Source: Verminephrobacter eiseniae EF01-2
GTDB taxonomy: Bacteria > Pseudomonadota > Gammaproteobacteria > Burkholderiales > Burkholderiaceae_C
DNA length: 64,000 nt
Reading direction: 5' to 3'
Assembly (NCBI RefSeq): GCF_000015565.1
Contig: NC_008786.1
Span: 62,001-126,000, forward strand
In this document: piece after piece, positions 24,787 through 34,792 of the stretch
How positions within the stretch are numbered: the first letter of the stretch is position 1
How the letters are laid out: the number at the start of each line of letters is the position of its first letter
Translations under genes and position numbers: made by a program
The notes under the pieces: generated by a model
The model's database searches: none
Told to the model about the DNA's origin: nothing
The model's input: only the letters and a program-made list of their open reading frames with translations

Positions 24787-26145
24787 ATGAAAGTCGCCGT
24801 CATCGGCGCAGGCTGGGCCGGCATGGCCGCTGCCATCGCCCATGCGCAGGCGGGGCGCAGGGTCACCGTTTTCGAGGCGGCACGCAGGGTCGGCGGCCGT
24901 GCGCGGGCCGTGCCGGGCGCGCTGCCTGACGGCTCTGCGGTGACGCTGGACAACGGGCAACATATCCTCATCGGCGCCTACCGCGAAAGCCTGCGCCTGA
25001 TGCGGCTGGTGGGGGTGGACACCGACGCTGCGCTGCTGCGCCTGCCGCTCACGCTGCTGTTTGCCGATGGCCAGGGCTTGCAACTGCCCGATCTGCCGCC
25101 GCCCCTGGATGCGCTGCTCGGCATCGCCCGCGCCAAAGGCTGGCATTGGCGCGACAAACTGGCGCTGCTGCGCACGGCGGCGCTGTGGCGGTTGCGCGGC
25201 TTTCGCTGCGCGCCCCCGGTCTCGGTGGCGCAGTTGTGCGCCCGGCTGTCACCGCGCCTGATGGCCGAGTTCATGGCCCCGCTGTGCGTCTCGGCACTGA
25301 ACACCCCGGTGCATGCGGCCAGCGGCCAGGTGTTTTTGCGGGTGCTGCAAGACAGCCTGTTCAGCGGCCGTGGCGGCTCCAACCTGCTGCTGCCGCGCAC
25401 TGACCTGGGCGCGCTTTTCCCACAGGCTGCGGCGCATTGGCTACGGCGCCATGGCGGGCAAATCATCACCGGGCAACGGGTTTGCGGGCTGCTGCCATCG
25501 GCGGGCGCGGGTTGGCAGGTCAGCGGCGGCGGGGCCTCGGAGCGGTTTGAGCATGTCACCCTGGCCTGCCCGCCATGGGAGGCCCGCCGGCTGGTGGCAG
25601 GCATTGCCCGATTGGACGCAGCAGGCCAGCGGGCCGCCCGCTGCTGGAGCGCAGCGGCCGATGGGCTGCGCTTTGCCGCCATCGCCACCGTCTATGTCCA
25701 CGCCGCCGGTGTGCGCCTGCCGCAGCCGATGCTGGCGCTGCGCAGCACGGCAGAGCAGCCTGCGCAGTTCGTGTTCGACCGGGGTTGGCTCGGCGGCCCC
25801 CCCGGATTGCTGGCCTTCGTGGTCAGCGCCAGCGACGGCGAACGCGCAGCGATCGAGCGGCAGGTGCTGCAGCAGGCGCGCGCGACGCTGGCCCATCGGG
25901 AGTCAGGGGCGCCAGGGACGCAACCGCCGCTGCGGCTGGTGCAGACCGTGCTGGAAAAACGGGCGACCTTCGCCTGCACCCCCGGTCTGCAACGGCCCGG
26001 CATGCAAGTGCTGCCAGGGCTGAGCGCCTGCGGCGACTATGTGCAAGGCCCTTACCCCGTCTACCCCGCCACGCTCGAAGGCGCTGTGCTCAGCGGCAGT
26101 GCCGCAGCGGCGCAGGCCCGCCCGAGCCCGGCATGGCGGCGCTGA
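24787..26145 (+). CDS. hpnE: Hydroxysqualene dehydroxylase (FAD-dependent)
   Basis: A 452-residue flavoprotein of the amino-oxidase/phytoene-desaturase superfamily. The N-terminal FAD-binding motif VAVIGAGWAGMAAAIAHAQ is followed by VFEAARRVGGRARAV, and the C-terminal FAD motif is the ACGDYVQGPYPVYPATLEGA stretch. HpnE reduces hydroxysqualene to squalene at the membrane, completing the HpnC/D/E route. The ATG at 24787 lies 28 bases past the mobile element. The next gene, hflC, is convergent with only 37 bases between the stops. Expression may depend on a promoter near or inside the mobile element if the hairpin blocks read-through from hpnD. Confidence 0.88.
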   Translation: MKVAVIGAGWAGMAAAIAHAQAGRRVTVFEAARRVGGRARAVPGALPDGSAVTLDNGQHILIGAYRESLRLMRLVGVDTDAALLRLPLTLLFADGQGLQLPDLPPPLDALLGIARAKGWHWRDKLALLRTAALWRLRGFRCAPPVSVAQLCARLSPRLMAEFMAPLCVSALNTPVHAASGQVFLRVLQDSLFSGRGGSNLLLPRTDLGALFPQAAAHWLRRHGGQIITGQRVCGLLPSAGAGWQVSGGGASERFEHVTLACPPWEARRLVAGIARLDAAGQRAARCWSAAADGLRFAAIATVYVHAAGVRLPQPMLALRSTAEQPAQFVFDRGWLGGPPGLLAFVVSASDGERAAIERQVLQQARATLAHRESGAPGTQPPLRLVQTVLEKRATFACTPGLQRPGMQVLPGLSACGDYVQGPYPVYPATLEGAVLSGSAAAAQARPSPAWRR

Positions 26146-26182
26146 GGGCATTGGCCCCGTTGGGCAATGGGATTACATGGGA

Positions 26183-27091
26183 TTACTTGCGCGCACCCGG
26201 CTGGGCAGCCGCTGGCGCATGGCCCTGGAAGGCTTTGAAGAAATCTGACGACGAAGGGTCGACCACCAGCACATCGCTTTTTTTATTGAAGCTCGCCTTG
26301 TAGGCTTCCAGGCTGCGATAGAACTGGGCGAACTGCGGGTCGCGGCCGAAGGCTTCGGCGTAGATGCGGGCCGCTTGCGCGTCGCCCTCGCCCTTGCTCT
26401 TTTGTGCGTCGCGGTAGGCGTTGGCGATCGTGATTTCGCGCTGACGGTCGGCGTCGGCCCGGATTTTTTCGCCCTCGGCAGCCCCGGTGGAGCGTAGTTC
26501 GTTGGCCACCCGCTTGCGTTCGGCCTCCATGCGGCGGTACACGGATTCGGTAATGGCCTCCACGTAGTCGACGCGGGTGATGCGCACGTCAACCACGTCC
26601 ACGCCCCAGGGTTTGACGCCGCGGACGGCTTCGAGCACTTCGCGCTTCACATCGGCCATCAATGCCTCGCGCTTGAGCGAAAGCAACTCTTTGACCGTGC
26701 GCTTGTTGATCTCCTCCTGGAAGGCATTGCGCACCACGCGGTTGAGCTGCATCGCGCCGGCGCTTTCATCCTGGCCCACGTTGCGGATATATGCCGTCGG
26801 TTCAGAGATGCGCCAGCGCACATACCAGTCGATCACGACCCGCTGCTTTTCAGCGGTCAGCATCGGCTCGGTGTCCGTGCTGTCCAAGGTCAGCAGGCGT
26901 TTGTCGATGTAGGTCACGTTCTGGAAAGGCGGCGGCAGCTTGAAGTTCAGGCCCGGCTCGGTAATCACGTCCTTGATCTGTCCCAGCGCATAAAGAACGC
27001 CAAACTGGCGCTGATCGACGACGAAAAGCATGGAGTTCATCAGCGCCAATGCCACCAGGACGGTGGAGGCAATAAGTCCGACTCGGTTCAC
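26183..27091 (-). CDS. hflC: FtsH protease modulator HflC
   Basis: A 302-residue SPFH/prohibitin-family membrane protein. The start is taken as a GTG at 27091, eight bases after AGGAG, giving NRVGLIASTVLVALALMNS as the single N-terminal membrane helix. The band-7 domain follows (VDQRQFGVLYALGQI to VVDVRITRVDYVEAI), then a long charged helix (ESVYRRMEAERKRVANELR). HflC and HflK form a large periplasm-facing complex that restrains FtsH. It starts ten bases after hflK, so the pair is one unit. Downstream the usual hisZ and purA are absent; a convergent hpnE takes their place. Confidence 0.93.
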   Translation of the reverse strand: MNRVGLIASTVLVALALMNSMLFVVDQRQFGVLYALGQIKDVITEPGLNFKLPPPFQNVTYIDKRLLTLDSTDTEPMLTAEKQRVVIDWYVRWRISEPTAYIRNVGQDESAGAMQLNRVVRNAFQEEINKRTVKELLSLKREALMADVKREVLEAVRGVKPWGVDVVDVRITRVDYVEAITESVYRRMEAERKRVANELRSTGAAEGEKIRADADRQREITIANAYRDAQKSKGEGDAQAARIYAEAFGRDPQFAQFYRSLEAYKASFNKKSDVLVVDPSSSDFFKAFQGHAPAAAQPGARK

Positions 27092-27101
27092 GAGCTTGCT
27101 C

Positions 27102-28493
27102 CTAGCGAGATTCGCGTTCACGGGTGCGGTTGCTGTCGCGCGCCCGGGGGTCATTCAAAAGATTGGCTGGCGGTATCGCCGGTATGACCGACGAGGGGGC
27201 CGCCGACGGCTCCTGCGTTCCGGTTTCGGCGCCGGCATTTCTCAAAATCTTGTCGAGCGGCAAGTACAACAGGTTGGTGCCCTGCCGCGACTCGATCAGC
27301 ACCTTGGTCACATTGCCGTACACCTGCTGCATCGCGTCCAGATACATCCGGTCGCGCGTGACCTGCGGCGCCTTTTGGTACTCCGCCAACACCGATGAGA
27401 AGCGCTGCGCGTCACCTTGCGCCTGGGCGACGATACGCGCCTTGTACGCATCGGCCTCTTCGCTCAGCCGCGACGCAGACCCGACGGCGCGCGGAATCAC
27501 GTCATTGGCGTAGGCCTGGGCTTCGTTCTTGGCGCGTTCGCGCTCCTGCGTGGCCTTGAGCACATCGTCGAACGACGCCTGCACCTGCTCCGGCGGCTTG
27601 ACCCCGCCTTGCTGCAGGTTGATGCCCACCACCTCGACGCCGACCTTGTAGCGGTCGAGGATGGTTTGCATCAAGGTGCGCACCCGGGGCGCAATCTGGT
27701 CGCGCTCTTCGGCCAGCGCCGTATCCATGCGCATCTTGCCGACCACTTCACGGACAGCCGTCTCTGCCGCCTGCACCACGGCATCCCTGGGGTTTTTGCT
27801 TTCAAACAACCAGGCCCGCGCATCATTCAAGCGGTATTGCACGGCGAACTTGATCTCGACGATGTTCTCGTCTGCCGTGAGCATGGCCGACTCGCGCAGG
27901 CCGGTGCTCTTGATGATGTTGTCGCGGCCCACGTCCTCGGAACGAATTTGGGTCACGAAGACCAGTTCATGGCGCTCTATCGGGTAAGGCAGGCGCCAAT
28001 TGAAGCCCGCGCCCACCGTGCTCTTGTACATGCCAAATTGGGTGATGACGGCCTGCTGCCCTTCCTGGACGATGAAAAAGCCGGTGCCCATCCAGATCAC
28101 GAAAACGATGCCGGCAATCAAACCGACGCCCACCCCGGCGCTTTTCATGTCGGGCTGAAACCCGCCGCCCGAGCCGCCGCCATTGCCGCCGCTGCCCGGC
28201 CCGCGCCCTGCGCCGTTCTTGCCGCCAAACAGCCCGCCGAGCTTGCGGTTCAGGTCGCGCATGATTTCGTCGAGGTCCGGCGGCTGCGTATTACCGGAGC
28301 GGCCGGGGCGGCCAGGGCGCTTGTCATCGCCGCGCTGGCCGGCCGGCGGTGTGCCGGGGCGATCGTCGGGTGGCCCGGCGGCATCGTCCGACTTGTCCTC
28401 GCCACGGCCCCAGCGCGGGTCATTCAGGTTGAACATGCCCCGAATGCGTTCGGGCAGCAAGGCCCATCCCAGGGGGCGATTTTGGAAATTCAT
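27102..28493 (-). CDS. hflK: FtsH protease modulator HflK
   Basis: A 463-residue SPFH protein and partner of HflC. An N-terminal Gly/Pro/Asp-rich cytoplasmic tail (FNLNDPRWGRGEDKSDD, then PGSGGNGGGSGGG) precedes one membrane helix near residues 115-140 (LIAGIVFVIWMGTGFFIV), the band-7 domain, and a C-terminal helix with ERERAKNEAQAYANDVIPRA. The ATG at 28493 is chosen; the ATG at 28436 (MFNLNDPRW) is a reasonable alternative because many homologues begin there. hflX lies just upstream and hflC just downstream on the same strand. Confidence 0.92.
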   Translation of the reverse strand: MNFQNRPLGWALLPERIRGMFNLNDPRWGRGEDKSDDAAGPPDDRPGTPPAGQRGDDKRPGRPGRSGNTQPPDLDEIMRDLNRKLGGLFGGKNGAGRGPGSGGNGGGSGGGFQPDMKSAGVGVGLIAGIVFVIWMGTGFFIVQEGQQAVITQFGMYKSTVGAGFNWRLPYPIERHELVFVTQIRSEDVGRDNIIKSTGLRESAMLTADENIVEIKFAVQYRLNDARAWLFESKNPRDAVVQAAETAVREVVGKMRMDTALAEERDQIAPRVRTLMQTILDRYKVGVEVVGINLQQGGVKPPEQVQASFDDVLKATQERERAKNEAQAYANDVIPRAVGSASRLSEEADAYKARIVAQAQGDAQRFSSVLAEYQKAPQVTRDRMYLDAMQQVYGNVTKVLIESRQGTNLLYLPLDKILRNAGAETGTQEPSAAPSSVIPAIPPANLLNDPRARDSNRTRERESR

Positions 28494-28544
28494 GCGCAAA
28501 GTCTCTGGTTCTCGATGACGCCATCGATCCGTCATTGTGCCCAA

Positions 28545-29708
28545 TCAGGGCCGGGCATATGGCAATTGCACGCTGTCAGCAGGGGCGATGTCGGCTGGCG
28601 TGGCCAGCACCTTGGCCGCCAGTGCCTGGCGCAGCAGGTCCAGCCCCTCGCCCGATCGGGCACTGACGAACCAGCGCTCGAGCCCCTGCCCGGCCCGTTC
28701 GTACTGGTCTTGCAGACGCAGCGGACGCCGCTGCGCCGGCAGCGCATCGAGCTTGTTGAACACCAGCATCTGCGCAATGTCGGCCGCACCGATTTCATGC
28801 AACACCCGCTCGACCTGCGCCATCTGCTCCGGGAAATCGGGGTTCGATGCGTCCACCACATGCAGCAGCAAATCAGCATCGACGGCCTCCTGCAATGTGG
28901 CCTCGAAGGCGTCGATCAGGCCATGCGGCAAGTCCCGGATGAAGCCCACCGTATCGGACAACGAGACCGAGCGCCCGGCATTCGCAAGGTACAACTGGCG
29001 CGTCGTGGTATCGAGCGTCGCAAACAGTTGGTCGGCGGCGTATGCGCCGGCTTTGACCAGGGCGTTGAAGAGCGTGGATTTTCCTGCGTTGGTATAGCCG
29101 ACCAGCGAAATGTTGAAGGTATCCCGCCGCTCACGCTGGCGGCGCTGCGTCGAGCGCTGGCGCTTGACCTTGACCAGGCGCTCCCGGGTGCGTTTGATGG
29201 CCGCGCCGATCATGCGGCGGTCGAGCTCGATCTGCTTTTCGCCCGGACCGCCACGGCCGCCGATGCCGCCGCTTTGGCGCTCCAGGTGCGACCAGCGCCG
29301 CACCAGCCGGGTGCTCAGGTACTGGAGCCTGGCCAGTTCGACCTGCAGTTTGCCCTCGTGGCTGCGCGCGCGCCGGGCGAAGATCTCCAGGATCAGCAAG
29401 GTGCGGTCGTTGACCGGCAGTTCTATGTGCTGCTCCAGATTGCGCTGCTGGGCCGGGCTCAGCGACTGGTCGAAAAGCACTTCCTCGGCGCCATGTAACT
29501 GCGCCAGGCTGCGAATCTCATCGGCCTTGCCGCTGCCGACGAACAGTGCGGCATCGGGCGCCTTGCGCTTGCAGGCCATGCGCGCGACGGGCTGCATGCC
29601 GGCGGCCTGGGCCAGCAGGCCCAGTTCCTCCAGTTCGCCATCGAAGTGGGGCAGACCCAGATCCACGCCCACCAGCACTACCGCAGCGCTACCGGCCTGA
29701 GAAGACAT
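28545..29708 (-). CDS. hflX: Ribosome-splitting GTPase HflX
   Basis: A 387-residue TRAFAC GTPase. The N-terminal HflX domain has KRKAPDAALFVGSGKADEI and a coiled Arg-rich linker with GGIGGRGGPGEKQIELDRR (the family GGRGPGE motif). The G domain has G1 GYTNAGKST, the G2/G3 region with ATLDTT and DTVGFI, and G4 as NKLD. HflX rescues stalled ribosomes, for example in heat stress. The ATG at 29708 is used; a TTG four codons earlier is possible. It lies between hfq and hflK in the order typical for beta- and gamma-proteobacteria. Confidence 0.94.
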   Translation of the reverse strand: MSSQAGSAAVVLVGVDLGLPHFDGELEELGLLAQAAGMQPVARMACKRKAPDAALFVGSGKADEIRSLAQLHGAEEVLFDQSLSPAQQRNLEQHIELPVNDRTLLILEIFARRARSHEGKLQVELARLQYLSTRLVRRWSHLERQSGGIGGRGGPGEKQIELDRRMIGAAIKRTRERLVKVKRQRSTQRRQRERRDTFNISLVGYTNAGKSTLFNALVKAGAYAADQLFATLDTTTRQLYLANAGRSVSLSDTVGFIRDLPHGLIDAFEATLQEAVDADLLLHVVDASNPDFPEQMAQVERVLHEIGAADIAQMLVFNKLDALPAQRRPLRLQDQYERAGQGLERWFVSARSGEGLDLLRQALAAKVLATPADIAPADSVQLPYARP

Positions 29709-29786
29709 CGCCGAACTCAAAGCCAGGCGCCTTCTGGTACCGCCTGATTCGAAATCAGAAGCAAAGATCGGCCGGGAAACGAAGAA

Positions 29787-30041
29787 TCAGCCGTTGTTGC
29801 TGTTTGCATCAGCGGGCTCTGCCGTAGAAAAATGCACTGCGCGACCCGGCACTATGGTGGAGATCGCGTGTTTGAAGACCATCTGCGTCACCGTATTGCG
29901 CAGTAGCACCACGTACTGATCGAACGATTCGATCTGTCCTTGCAGCTTGATTCCGTTGACCAGATAAATGGAAACCGGAACATGCTCCCTGCGCAAGGTG
30001 TTGAGGAAGGGTTCTTGCAAGAGTTGGCCTTTGTTGCTCAC
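29787..30041 (-). CDS. hfq: RNA chaperone Hfq
   Basis: An 84-residue Sm-like protein that forms hexamers and pairs small RNAs with mRNAs. Sm1 is [20 protein letters not shown] and Sm2 is [12 protein letters not shown], including the KHAIST proximal-face motif. The Gln8-type residue ([10 protein letters not shown]) is present. The C-terminal tail is short ([10 protein letters not shown]), as usual in beta-proteobacteria. It lies between der and hflX. Confidence 0.97.
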   Translation of the reverse strand: MSNKGQLLQEPFLNTLRREHVPVSIYLVNGIKLQGQIESFDQYVVLLRNTVTQMVFKHAISTIVPGRAVHFSTAEPADANSNNG

Positions 30042-30151
30042 GATATTTTCTCCGTGTTCAAGAGCGTGTCGAAGTTGTTGTGAGCGGGCACTCTACCACA
30101 GCCGGTGGCGGCGTTGCCAAAGCAGTGCATGGCTTTGCAAAGTAAACGACA

Positions 30152-31558
30152 TCATCTTCCGCCCCGGCCCTCGTCGACATAGGGGTTGTGGGAGGTTTTC
30201 AGCTCGATCCGCAGCGGTGTGCCGACCAGATCGAACTCTTTGCGAAAGCGCCCTTCCAGAAATCGCTTGTAGGTGTCGGTCACATGCTCCAGGCCATTGC
30301 CGTGGATGACGATCACCGGGGGGTTCATGCCGCCTTGGTGCGCATAGCGCATTTTGGGCCGGAACAGGCCCTGGCGCTGCGGGCTTTGGAACTGCACCGC
30401 CTCCAGCAGCAGCCGCGTCAGCACCGGGGTAGACATTTTGCAGGTGGCCGCCTTGTGGGCCTGGACGATGGCCGTCCACAAGGGGCCCAGGCCCTGGCGT
30501 TTCTTGGCCGAAATGCGATGCAGCGACGCAAATTTCAGGAACGCCAGCCGGGTCTCGATGGAGCGTTCGAGCAGTTGGCGCTGGTAGTCATCGGTCGCAT
30601 CCCATTTGTTTACCGCCAGCACCACGGCCCGACCGCTCTCCAGAATGTAGCCGGCGATATGCGCATCCTGCTCCGTCACGCCCTGGCTGGCATCGAGCAG
30701 CAGCAGCACCACATGCGCCGACTCGATCGCCTGCAATGTCTTGACGACCGAGAATTTCTCGACCGCTGCAAAGACCTTGCCTTTGCGCCGCAAACCCGCC
30801 GTATCCACCAGTTCGAAGCGCTGGCCATTGCGCTCGAACGGCACCGTGATCGCATCCCGGGTGGTGCCCGGGGTGTCGAATGCGACCAGCCGCTCTTCCC
30901 CCAGCCAGGTGTTGATCAATGTCGATTTGCCCACGTTCGGGCGGCCTGCCACGGCCAGCCGGATGATGCGCCCGTCAGCGCCATCAACGCCATCAACGCC
31001 ATCGACGCCATCGGCGTCGGGCAGGTCGCGCGCGGCCGCATCTGCCCCGTCGTCCGGCGGACTCAGCGGCTCCAGCGCCATCTCCACCAGGCTGCGGATG
31101 CCTTGGCCATGCGCTGCCGACACCGGGTGGACGGTGCCGAGTCCCAGTTCATAAAACTCGGCCCATTTCCCCCCCTGATCCTGCTGCATTCCTTCGGCCT
31201 TGTTGGCCGCCAGCACGCAGGGCTTGCCCGCGCGCCGCAGGTAATGGGCGATGTCGTGGTCCTGCGCCGTGACGCCGGCCCGGACATCGACGACAAAGAC
31301 GACCACATCGGCTTCGGCGATGGCCTGCTGTGTCTGCCTGGCCATTTCGCGGTAAATGCCGCTGGCCACATCCGGCTCGAAGCCGCCCGTGTCGATGACG
31401 ATGTATTCGTGCCGGCCCTGTTTGCCATTGCCGTAATGCCGGTCGCGCGTGAGCCCGGCAAAGTCGGCCACCAGCGCATCGCGGGAGCGGGTCAGGCGGT
31501 TGAACAGCGTGGACTTGCCGACATTCGCGCGCCCTACGAGGGCCATGACGGGCTTCAT
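30152..31558 (-). CDS. der: Ribosome-assembly GTPase Der (EngA)
   Basis: A 468-residue protein with two tandem G domains and a C-terminal KH-like domain. G1 motifs are GRANVGKST (residues about 8-16) and GRPNVGKST (about 205-213); DTGGF and DTAGL are the G3 motifs, and NKAE and NKWD the G4 motifs. Der acts in 50S subunit maturation. The linker between the G domains contains a small perfect tandem repeat, [14 protein letters not shown], encoded by 9-base units near 30975-31018. The gene lies between bamB and hfq. Confidence 0.97.
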   Translation of the reverse strand: MKPVMALVGRANVGKSTLFNRLTRSRDALVADFAGLTRDRHYGNGKQGRHEYIVIDTGGFEPDVASGIYREMARQTQQAIAEADVVVFVVDVRAGVTAQDHDIAHYLRRAGKPCVLAANKAEGMQQDQGGKWAEFYELGLGTVHPVSAAHGQGIRSLVEMALEPLSPPDDGADAAARDLPDADGVDGVDGVDGADGRIIRLAVAGRPNVGKSTLINTWLGEERLVAFDTPGTTRDAITVPFERNGQRFELVDTAGLRRKGKVFAAVEKFSVVKTLQAIESAHVVLLLLDASQGVTEQDAHIAGYILESGRAVVLAVNKWDATDDYQRQLLERSIETRLAFLKFASLHRISAKKRQGLGPLWTAIVQAHKAATCKMSTPVLTRLLLEAVQFQSPQRQGLFRPKMRYAHQGGMNPPVIVIHGNGLEHVTDTYKRFLEGRFRKEFDLVGTPLRIELKTSHNPYVDEGRGGR

Positions 31559-31573
31559 CGGACGGCCGTCCGA

Positions 31574-32767
31574 TCAATCAGGCCGAAAGCCGCCGACAGC
31601 GCCATTGCGGGTGACGATCACCAGCGTGTCCGCAGCCACCGTGGGCGCTGCCGCGATGCCCGAGCCATCCGTGGCCATGCGGTTCAGCGGCGTGCCATCG
31701 GTGCGCGACAGGAAATGCACCCAGCCGGTATCGTCGCCGACCACCACCGAGCGCCCGAGCAGCAGTGGCGCCGTCAGCTTACGGTGTTTGAGCCGGTCGC
31801 TGTCCCACAGCCGCGTGCCGTCGCTGCGGCGCCAGGCGATGACCGTGCCGTTGCTTTCCGTGCCAAAAATGGCATCGCCATCGCCATCGACCCCCTCGGC
31901 GCCACTGGCCGCTCGTGTCCAGCGGACGACGCCCCGGGCGGTATCGACGCAGCCCACCGCGCCCACCGTGGCCTGAAAGGAGCGCACGCATACGCTATCG
32001 CCGACCCGGCTGCTGCGGCCGACCAATTCGACCAGGCGCTCGACATCGTTGCTGCCGCGCGCGCTGGCCAGCGGCGCTTCCCAGCGCAGGCTGCCGTTGT
32101 CGGGATCGATGCCCACCAGGCGTCCGGACAGGCCCGCCACCAAGGTATCACCGACCGCCAGCAGCACCCCCGCCTGCCGCAGGACCAGCGGTTCGCCGGG
32201 GCGCTGCAAGACCCATAGCCGGCGCCCGGTGGCCGCGTCATAGGCCGCTACCGAACGGTCTGCGGCGAGCACGAAAACCCGGCCGCCGGCCACCAAGGGC
32301 GCTGTCAACACCTGTGCGGTCAGCGCCCCGCGCCAGCGCTCGCGGCCGGAATCGACGACGATCAGCGCGTTGTTGCGCGACACCACCGCCACCGACTTGC
32401 CGTCGCTGCCGACGCCGGCCGACAAGGATTCCCCGAGCGCCATGCGCCAAAGATCGCCCCCCGTGCGCGCATCGATGGCAGCGAGCACGCCATCGGCGCT
32501 GGCCAGCGTCACCACAGGGCCGGCAGTGTGCACGGCCAGCGGCAGGCCGGCAACGCTGCCAATGCGCGCCGTCCAGACCTGCCGAACGCCGAGGGTCGGG
32601 ACATTCACCCCCAAATCTGCCGGGGCGGGTTTGGCACTGCCACTGCCACTGCCACCGCCCCAGGATGAGCATCCGGTCACCGCCGCCAGCAGCAGCGCGC
32701 AGGCCACGCCGCGCCACGGCAGCGACCTGCCGGACGCCGTGTCCAGAGTCTCCGGACTCGCCCTCAT
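31574..32767 (-). CDS. bamB: Outer-membrane assembly lipoprotein BamB
   Basis: A 397-residue eight-bladed beta-propeller of the PQQ-repeat type. The ATG at 32767 overlaps the stop of the yfgM gene by four bases and opens a lipoprotein signal, WRGVACALLLAAVTGCSSWG, with the lipobox Cys near residue 33. Repeated blade motifs follow (AIDARTGGDLWRM, AYDAATGRRLWV, GIDPDNGSLRWE, DTARGVVRWTR). BamB helps the BAM complex insert outer-membrane proteins. It precedes der on the same strand, the standard order. Confidence 0.94.
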   Translation of the reverse strand: MRASPETLDTASGRSLPWRGVACALLLAAVTGCSSWGGGSGSGSAKPAPADLGVNVPTLGVRQVWTARIGSVAGLPLAVHTAGPVVTLASADGVLAAIDARTGGDLWRMALGESLSAGVGSDGKSVAVVSRNNALIVVDSGRERWRGALTAQVLTAPLVAGGRVFVLAADRSVAAYDAATGRRLWVLQRPGEPLVLRQAGVLLAVGDTLVAGLSGRLVGIDPDNGSLRWEAPLASARGSNDVERLVELVGRSSRVGDSVCVRSFQATVGAVGCVDTARGVVRWTRAASGAEGVDGDGDAIFGTESNGTVIAWRRSDGTRLWDSDRLKHRKLTAPLLLGRSVVVGDDTGWVHFLSRTDGTPLNRMATDGSGIAAAPTVAADTLVIVTRNGAVGGFRPD

Positions 32768-33444
32768 GGCTGCCTGGCCTGCGCCGCCGAGGCAGCCACA
32801 TCCTGTGGCGCGGCACCCAGCGCGTCGAGCTTGATCTCGACCAGACGCCGGTACTCCAGGCCGTCCTCGAATCCCTGGTACGCCTTGCGGTACTCGGCAA
32901 TGGCCTGCGGGCGCTTGTCCTGCAACCACAGGATGTCGCCCTTGCGGTCAGCGACGATGGCGGCAAAGGCAGGGGCAAAGTTGCCGGACAGTTGCTGCAG
33001 CGCTTCCTCGTGGTTTTTCTGATCCATCAGCAGGCTCGACAGCCGCAGCCTGGCCAGCGCCTCGAGCCCCTCATCGGCCGACTGCTGCGCCACCCACTCC
33101 AGCGCCTGCTTGGCGCCATCGGTCTTGCCCGCATCCTGCAGCGCCTTGGCAAGGGCCAAGCCCGCCTGCGCGGCCTGCGCCGTGCCCGGGTATTTGGCCT
33201 TCAGATCGCCAAAAGCCTGCTCCATGCGTGCTTGGTCGCCCGCCCGCACGGCCATATCCGCCACATCCCACAATGCTGCGGCCTGGGCCGCCTGCCGGTT
33301 CTGCCAATACTGGTAGCCATTCCAGCCGGCGATGGCGCCGGCCACCACTATCAGCACCGAGGTGATGGGCGTGCCCCAGGCGCGCCAGAAATGCTTGAGC
33401 CGGTCAAGCTGCTCTTGTTCTTCGAGGTCTAGATGATGGGCCAT
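32764..33444 (-). CDS. YfgM-like ancillary translocon/TPR membrane protein
   Basis: A 226-residue protein with an N-terminal cytoplasmic stretch (MAHHLDLEEQEQLDRLKHFW), one membrane helix near residues 22-42 (ITSVLIVVAGAIAGWNGYQYW) and a periplasmic TPR_21 domain. In E. coli YfgM associates with the SecYEG translocon and PpiD and sits beside bamB and hisS, as here. The ATG at 33444 is preferred because the earlier frame lacks similarity. hisS ends ten bases upstream of the start. Confidence 0.88.
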   Translation of the reverse strand: MAHHLDLEEQEQLDRLKHFWRAWGTPITSVLIVVAGAIAGWNGYQYWQNRQAAQAAALWDVADMAVRAGDQARMEQAFGDLKAKYPGTAQAAQAGLALAKALQDAGKTDGAKQALEWVAQQSADEGLEALARLRLSSLLMDQKNHEEALQQLSGNFAPAFAAIVADRKGDILWLQDKRPQAIAEYRKAYQGFEDGLEYRRLVEIKLDALGAAPQDVAASAAQARQP

Positions 33445-33454
33445 GGATGTGTTC

Positions 33455-34780
33455 TCAGCGCGGCGATTGTAGGGTGCCGGCCCATTGGGCCAGGGTATCG
33501 AGCGCGTGCTCGACCTGCGTGCCGGCACCATCGCGCAGCGCCTTGACGCTCACCATGCCGCGCGCGCGCTCATCCTCGCCGAACACCAGCGCGTACCGGG
33601 CGCCGCTGGCGTCGGCCTTCTTGAACTGGAATTTCATGCTGCCCATGCCCTGCTCCCCGGCAGGCGCGGCATGCATCTGCACGGCCAGGCCGTGCTGGCG
33701 CAGCCGCTCCAGCGTGGCCAGCGCCAGCGGCAAGACGGATGCGCAGGGAATGACCGCGTACACATCGGGCACCAGGCAGGGCCAGGCCGTCGCCTGCGCG
33801 TCGAGCAATTCGAGCACCCGCTCCATCCCCAGCGCCCAACCCACGGCAGGGGCCGGCTTGCCGCCCATTTGCCCGATCAGATAGTCGTAACGCCCCCCGC
33901 CGCAGATGGTTCCCTGCGCGCCGAGTTGGTCGGTCACGAACTCGAAGACCGTCAGGTTGTAGTAGTCCATGCCCCGGACCAGCCGGGGATTGATCGTCCA
34001 TGCGACGCCGTTGGCATCCAAAATGGCCTGCACGGCATGCAAGTGCGCCAACGACTCGCGCCCCAGAAAGTCGATCAATCGGGGCGCGGCCTCGACCATG
34101 GCTTGCATGGCCGGGTTCTTGGTGTCCAGAATCCGCAGCGGGTTGCTGTCCAGACGCCGGCGCGCCTGCTCGTCCAATAGCTCGGCATGTTGCTTCAGAT
34201 AGGCGCTCAACGCCGCGCGATGGGCCAGGCGTTCATGCGGCTCGCCCAGGCTGTTGAGCTCCAGCCGGACAGCGCGCAGGCCCAGTTCACGCCACAGCGC
34301 ATGGGCCAGAAGAATCAGTTCCGCATCCAGTTCCGGGCCCGGAAAACCCAGGGCTTCGGCGCCAACCTGATGAAACTGGCGATAGCGCGCCCGCTGCGGA
34401 CGCTCATGCCGGAACATCGGGCCCATGTAGTACAGCCGCTTGCCCCCGTCATACAGCAGCGAATGCTCGGCCACGGCGCGCACGACGCCCGCCGTGGCTT
34501 CCGGGCGCAGCGTCAGCGGCTCGCCACTTTGCCTGTCATCGAACGAATACATCTCTTTTTCGACGATGTCGGTGACCGCGCCCAAGCCACGCACGAACAG
34601 CGCCGTTGGCTCGACGATGGGGGTGCGGATATTGCGATAGGCATAGCGCGCCATCAGGGTGCGGACCTTGTCCTCGAGCCACTCCCAACGGGCCGACTCG
34701 GGCGGCAGGATGTCGTTCATGCCCCTGACTGCGGCCAGCTTTTCCGGCGCGGGCGAGGGTTTTTTTGCTGCGTTGTTCAC
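33455..34780 (-). CDS. hisS: Histidyl-tRNA synthetase
   Basis: A 441-residue class II synthetase. Motif 1 lies around the [19 protein letters not shown] helix, motif 2 is [20 protein letters not shown], the HisA motif is [17 protein letters not shown], and motif 3 is [17 protein letters not shown]. It charges tRNA-His in the cytosol. Length is close to other beta-proteobacterial forms, with a short extra N-terminal [14 protein letters not shown]. Its start is 12 bases after the ispG stop, within the ispG-hisS-yfgM-bamB-der unit. Confidence 0.96.
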   Translation of the reverse strand: MNNAAKKPSPAPEKLAAVRGMNDILPPESARWEWLEDKVRTLMARYAYRNIRTPIVEPTALFVRGLGAVTDIVEKEMYSFDDRQSGEPLTLRPEATAGVVRAVAEHSLLYDGGKRLYYMGPMFRHERPQRARYRQFHQVGAEALGFPGPELDAELILLAHALWRELGLRAVRLELNSLGEPHERLAHRAALSAYLKQHAELLDEQARRRLDSNPLRILDTKNPAMQAMVEAAPRLIDFLGRESLAHLHAVQAILDANGVAWTINPRLVRGMDYYNLTVFEFVTDQLGAQGTICGGGRYDYLIGQMGGKPAPAVGWALGMERVLELLDAQATAWPCLVPDVYAVIPCASVLPLALATLERLRQHGLAVQMHAAPAGEQGMGSMKFQFKKADASGARYALVFGEDERARGMVSVKALRDGAGTQVEHALDTLAQWAGTLQSPR

Positions 34781-34792
34781 GGCTTTTCTTTT

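Noticed and set aside
29744..29758. tRNA T-arm-like hairpin (CTGATT-CGA-AATCAG) between hflX and hfq
   Set aside because: The surrounding bases cannot form acceptor, D and anticodon arms. It is a short palindrome, not a tRNA gene.
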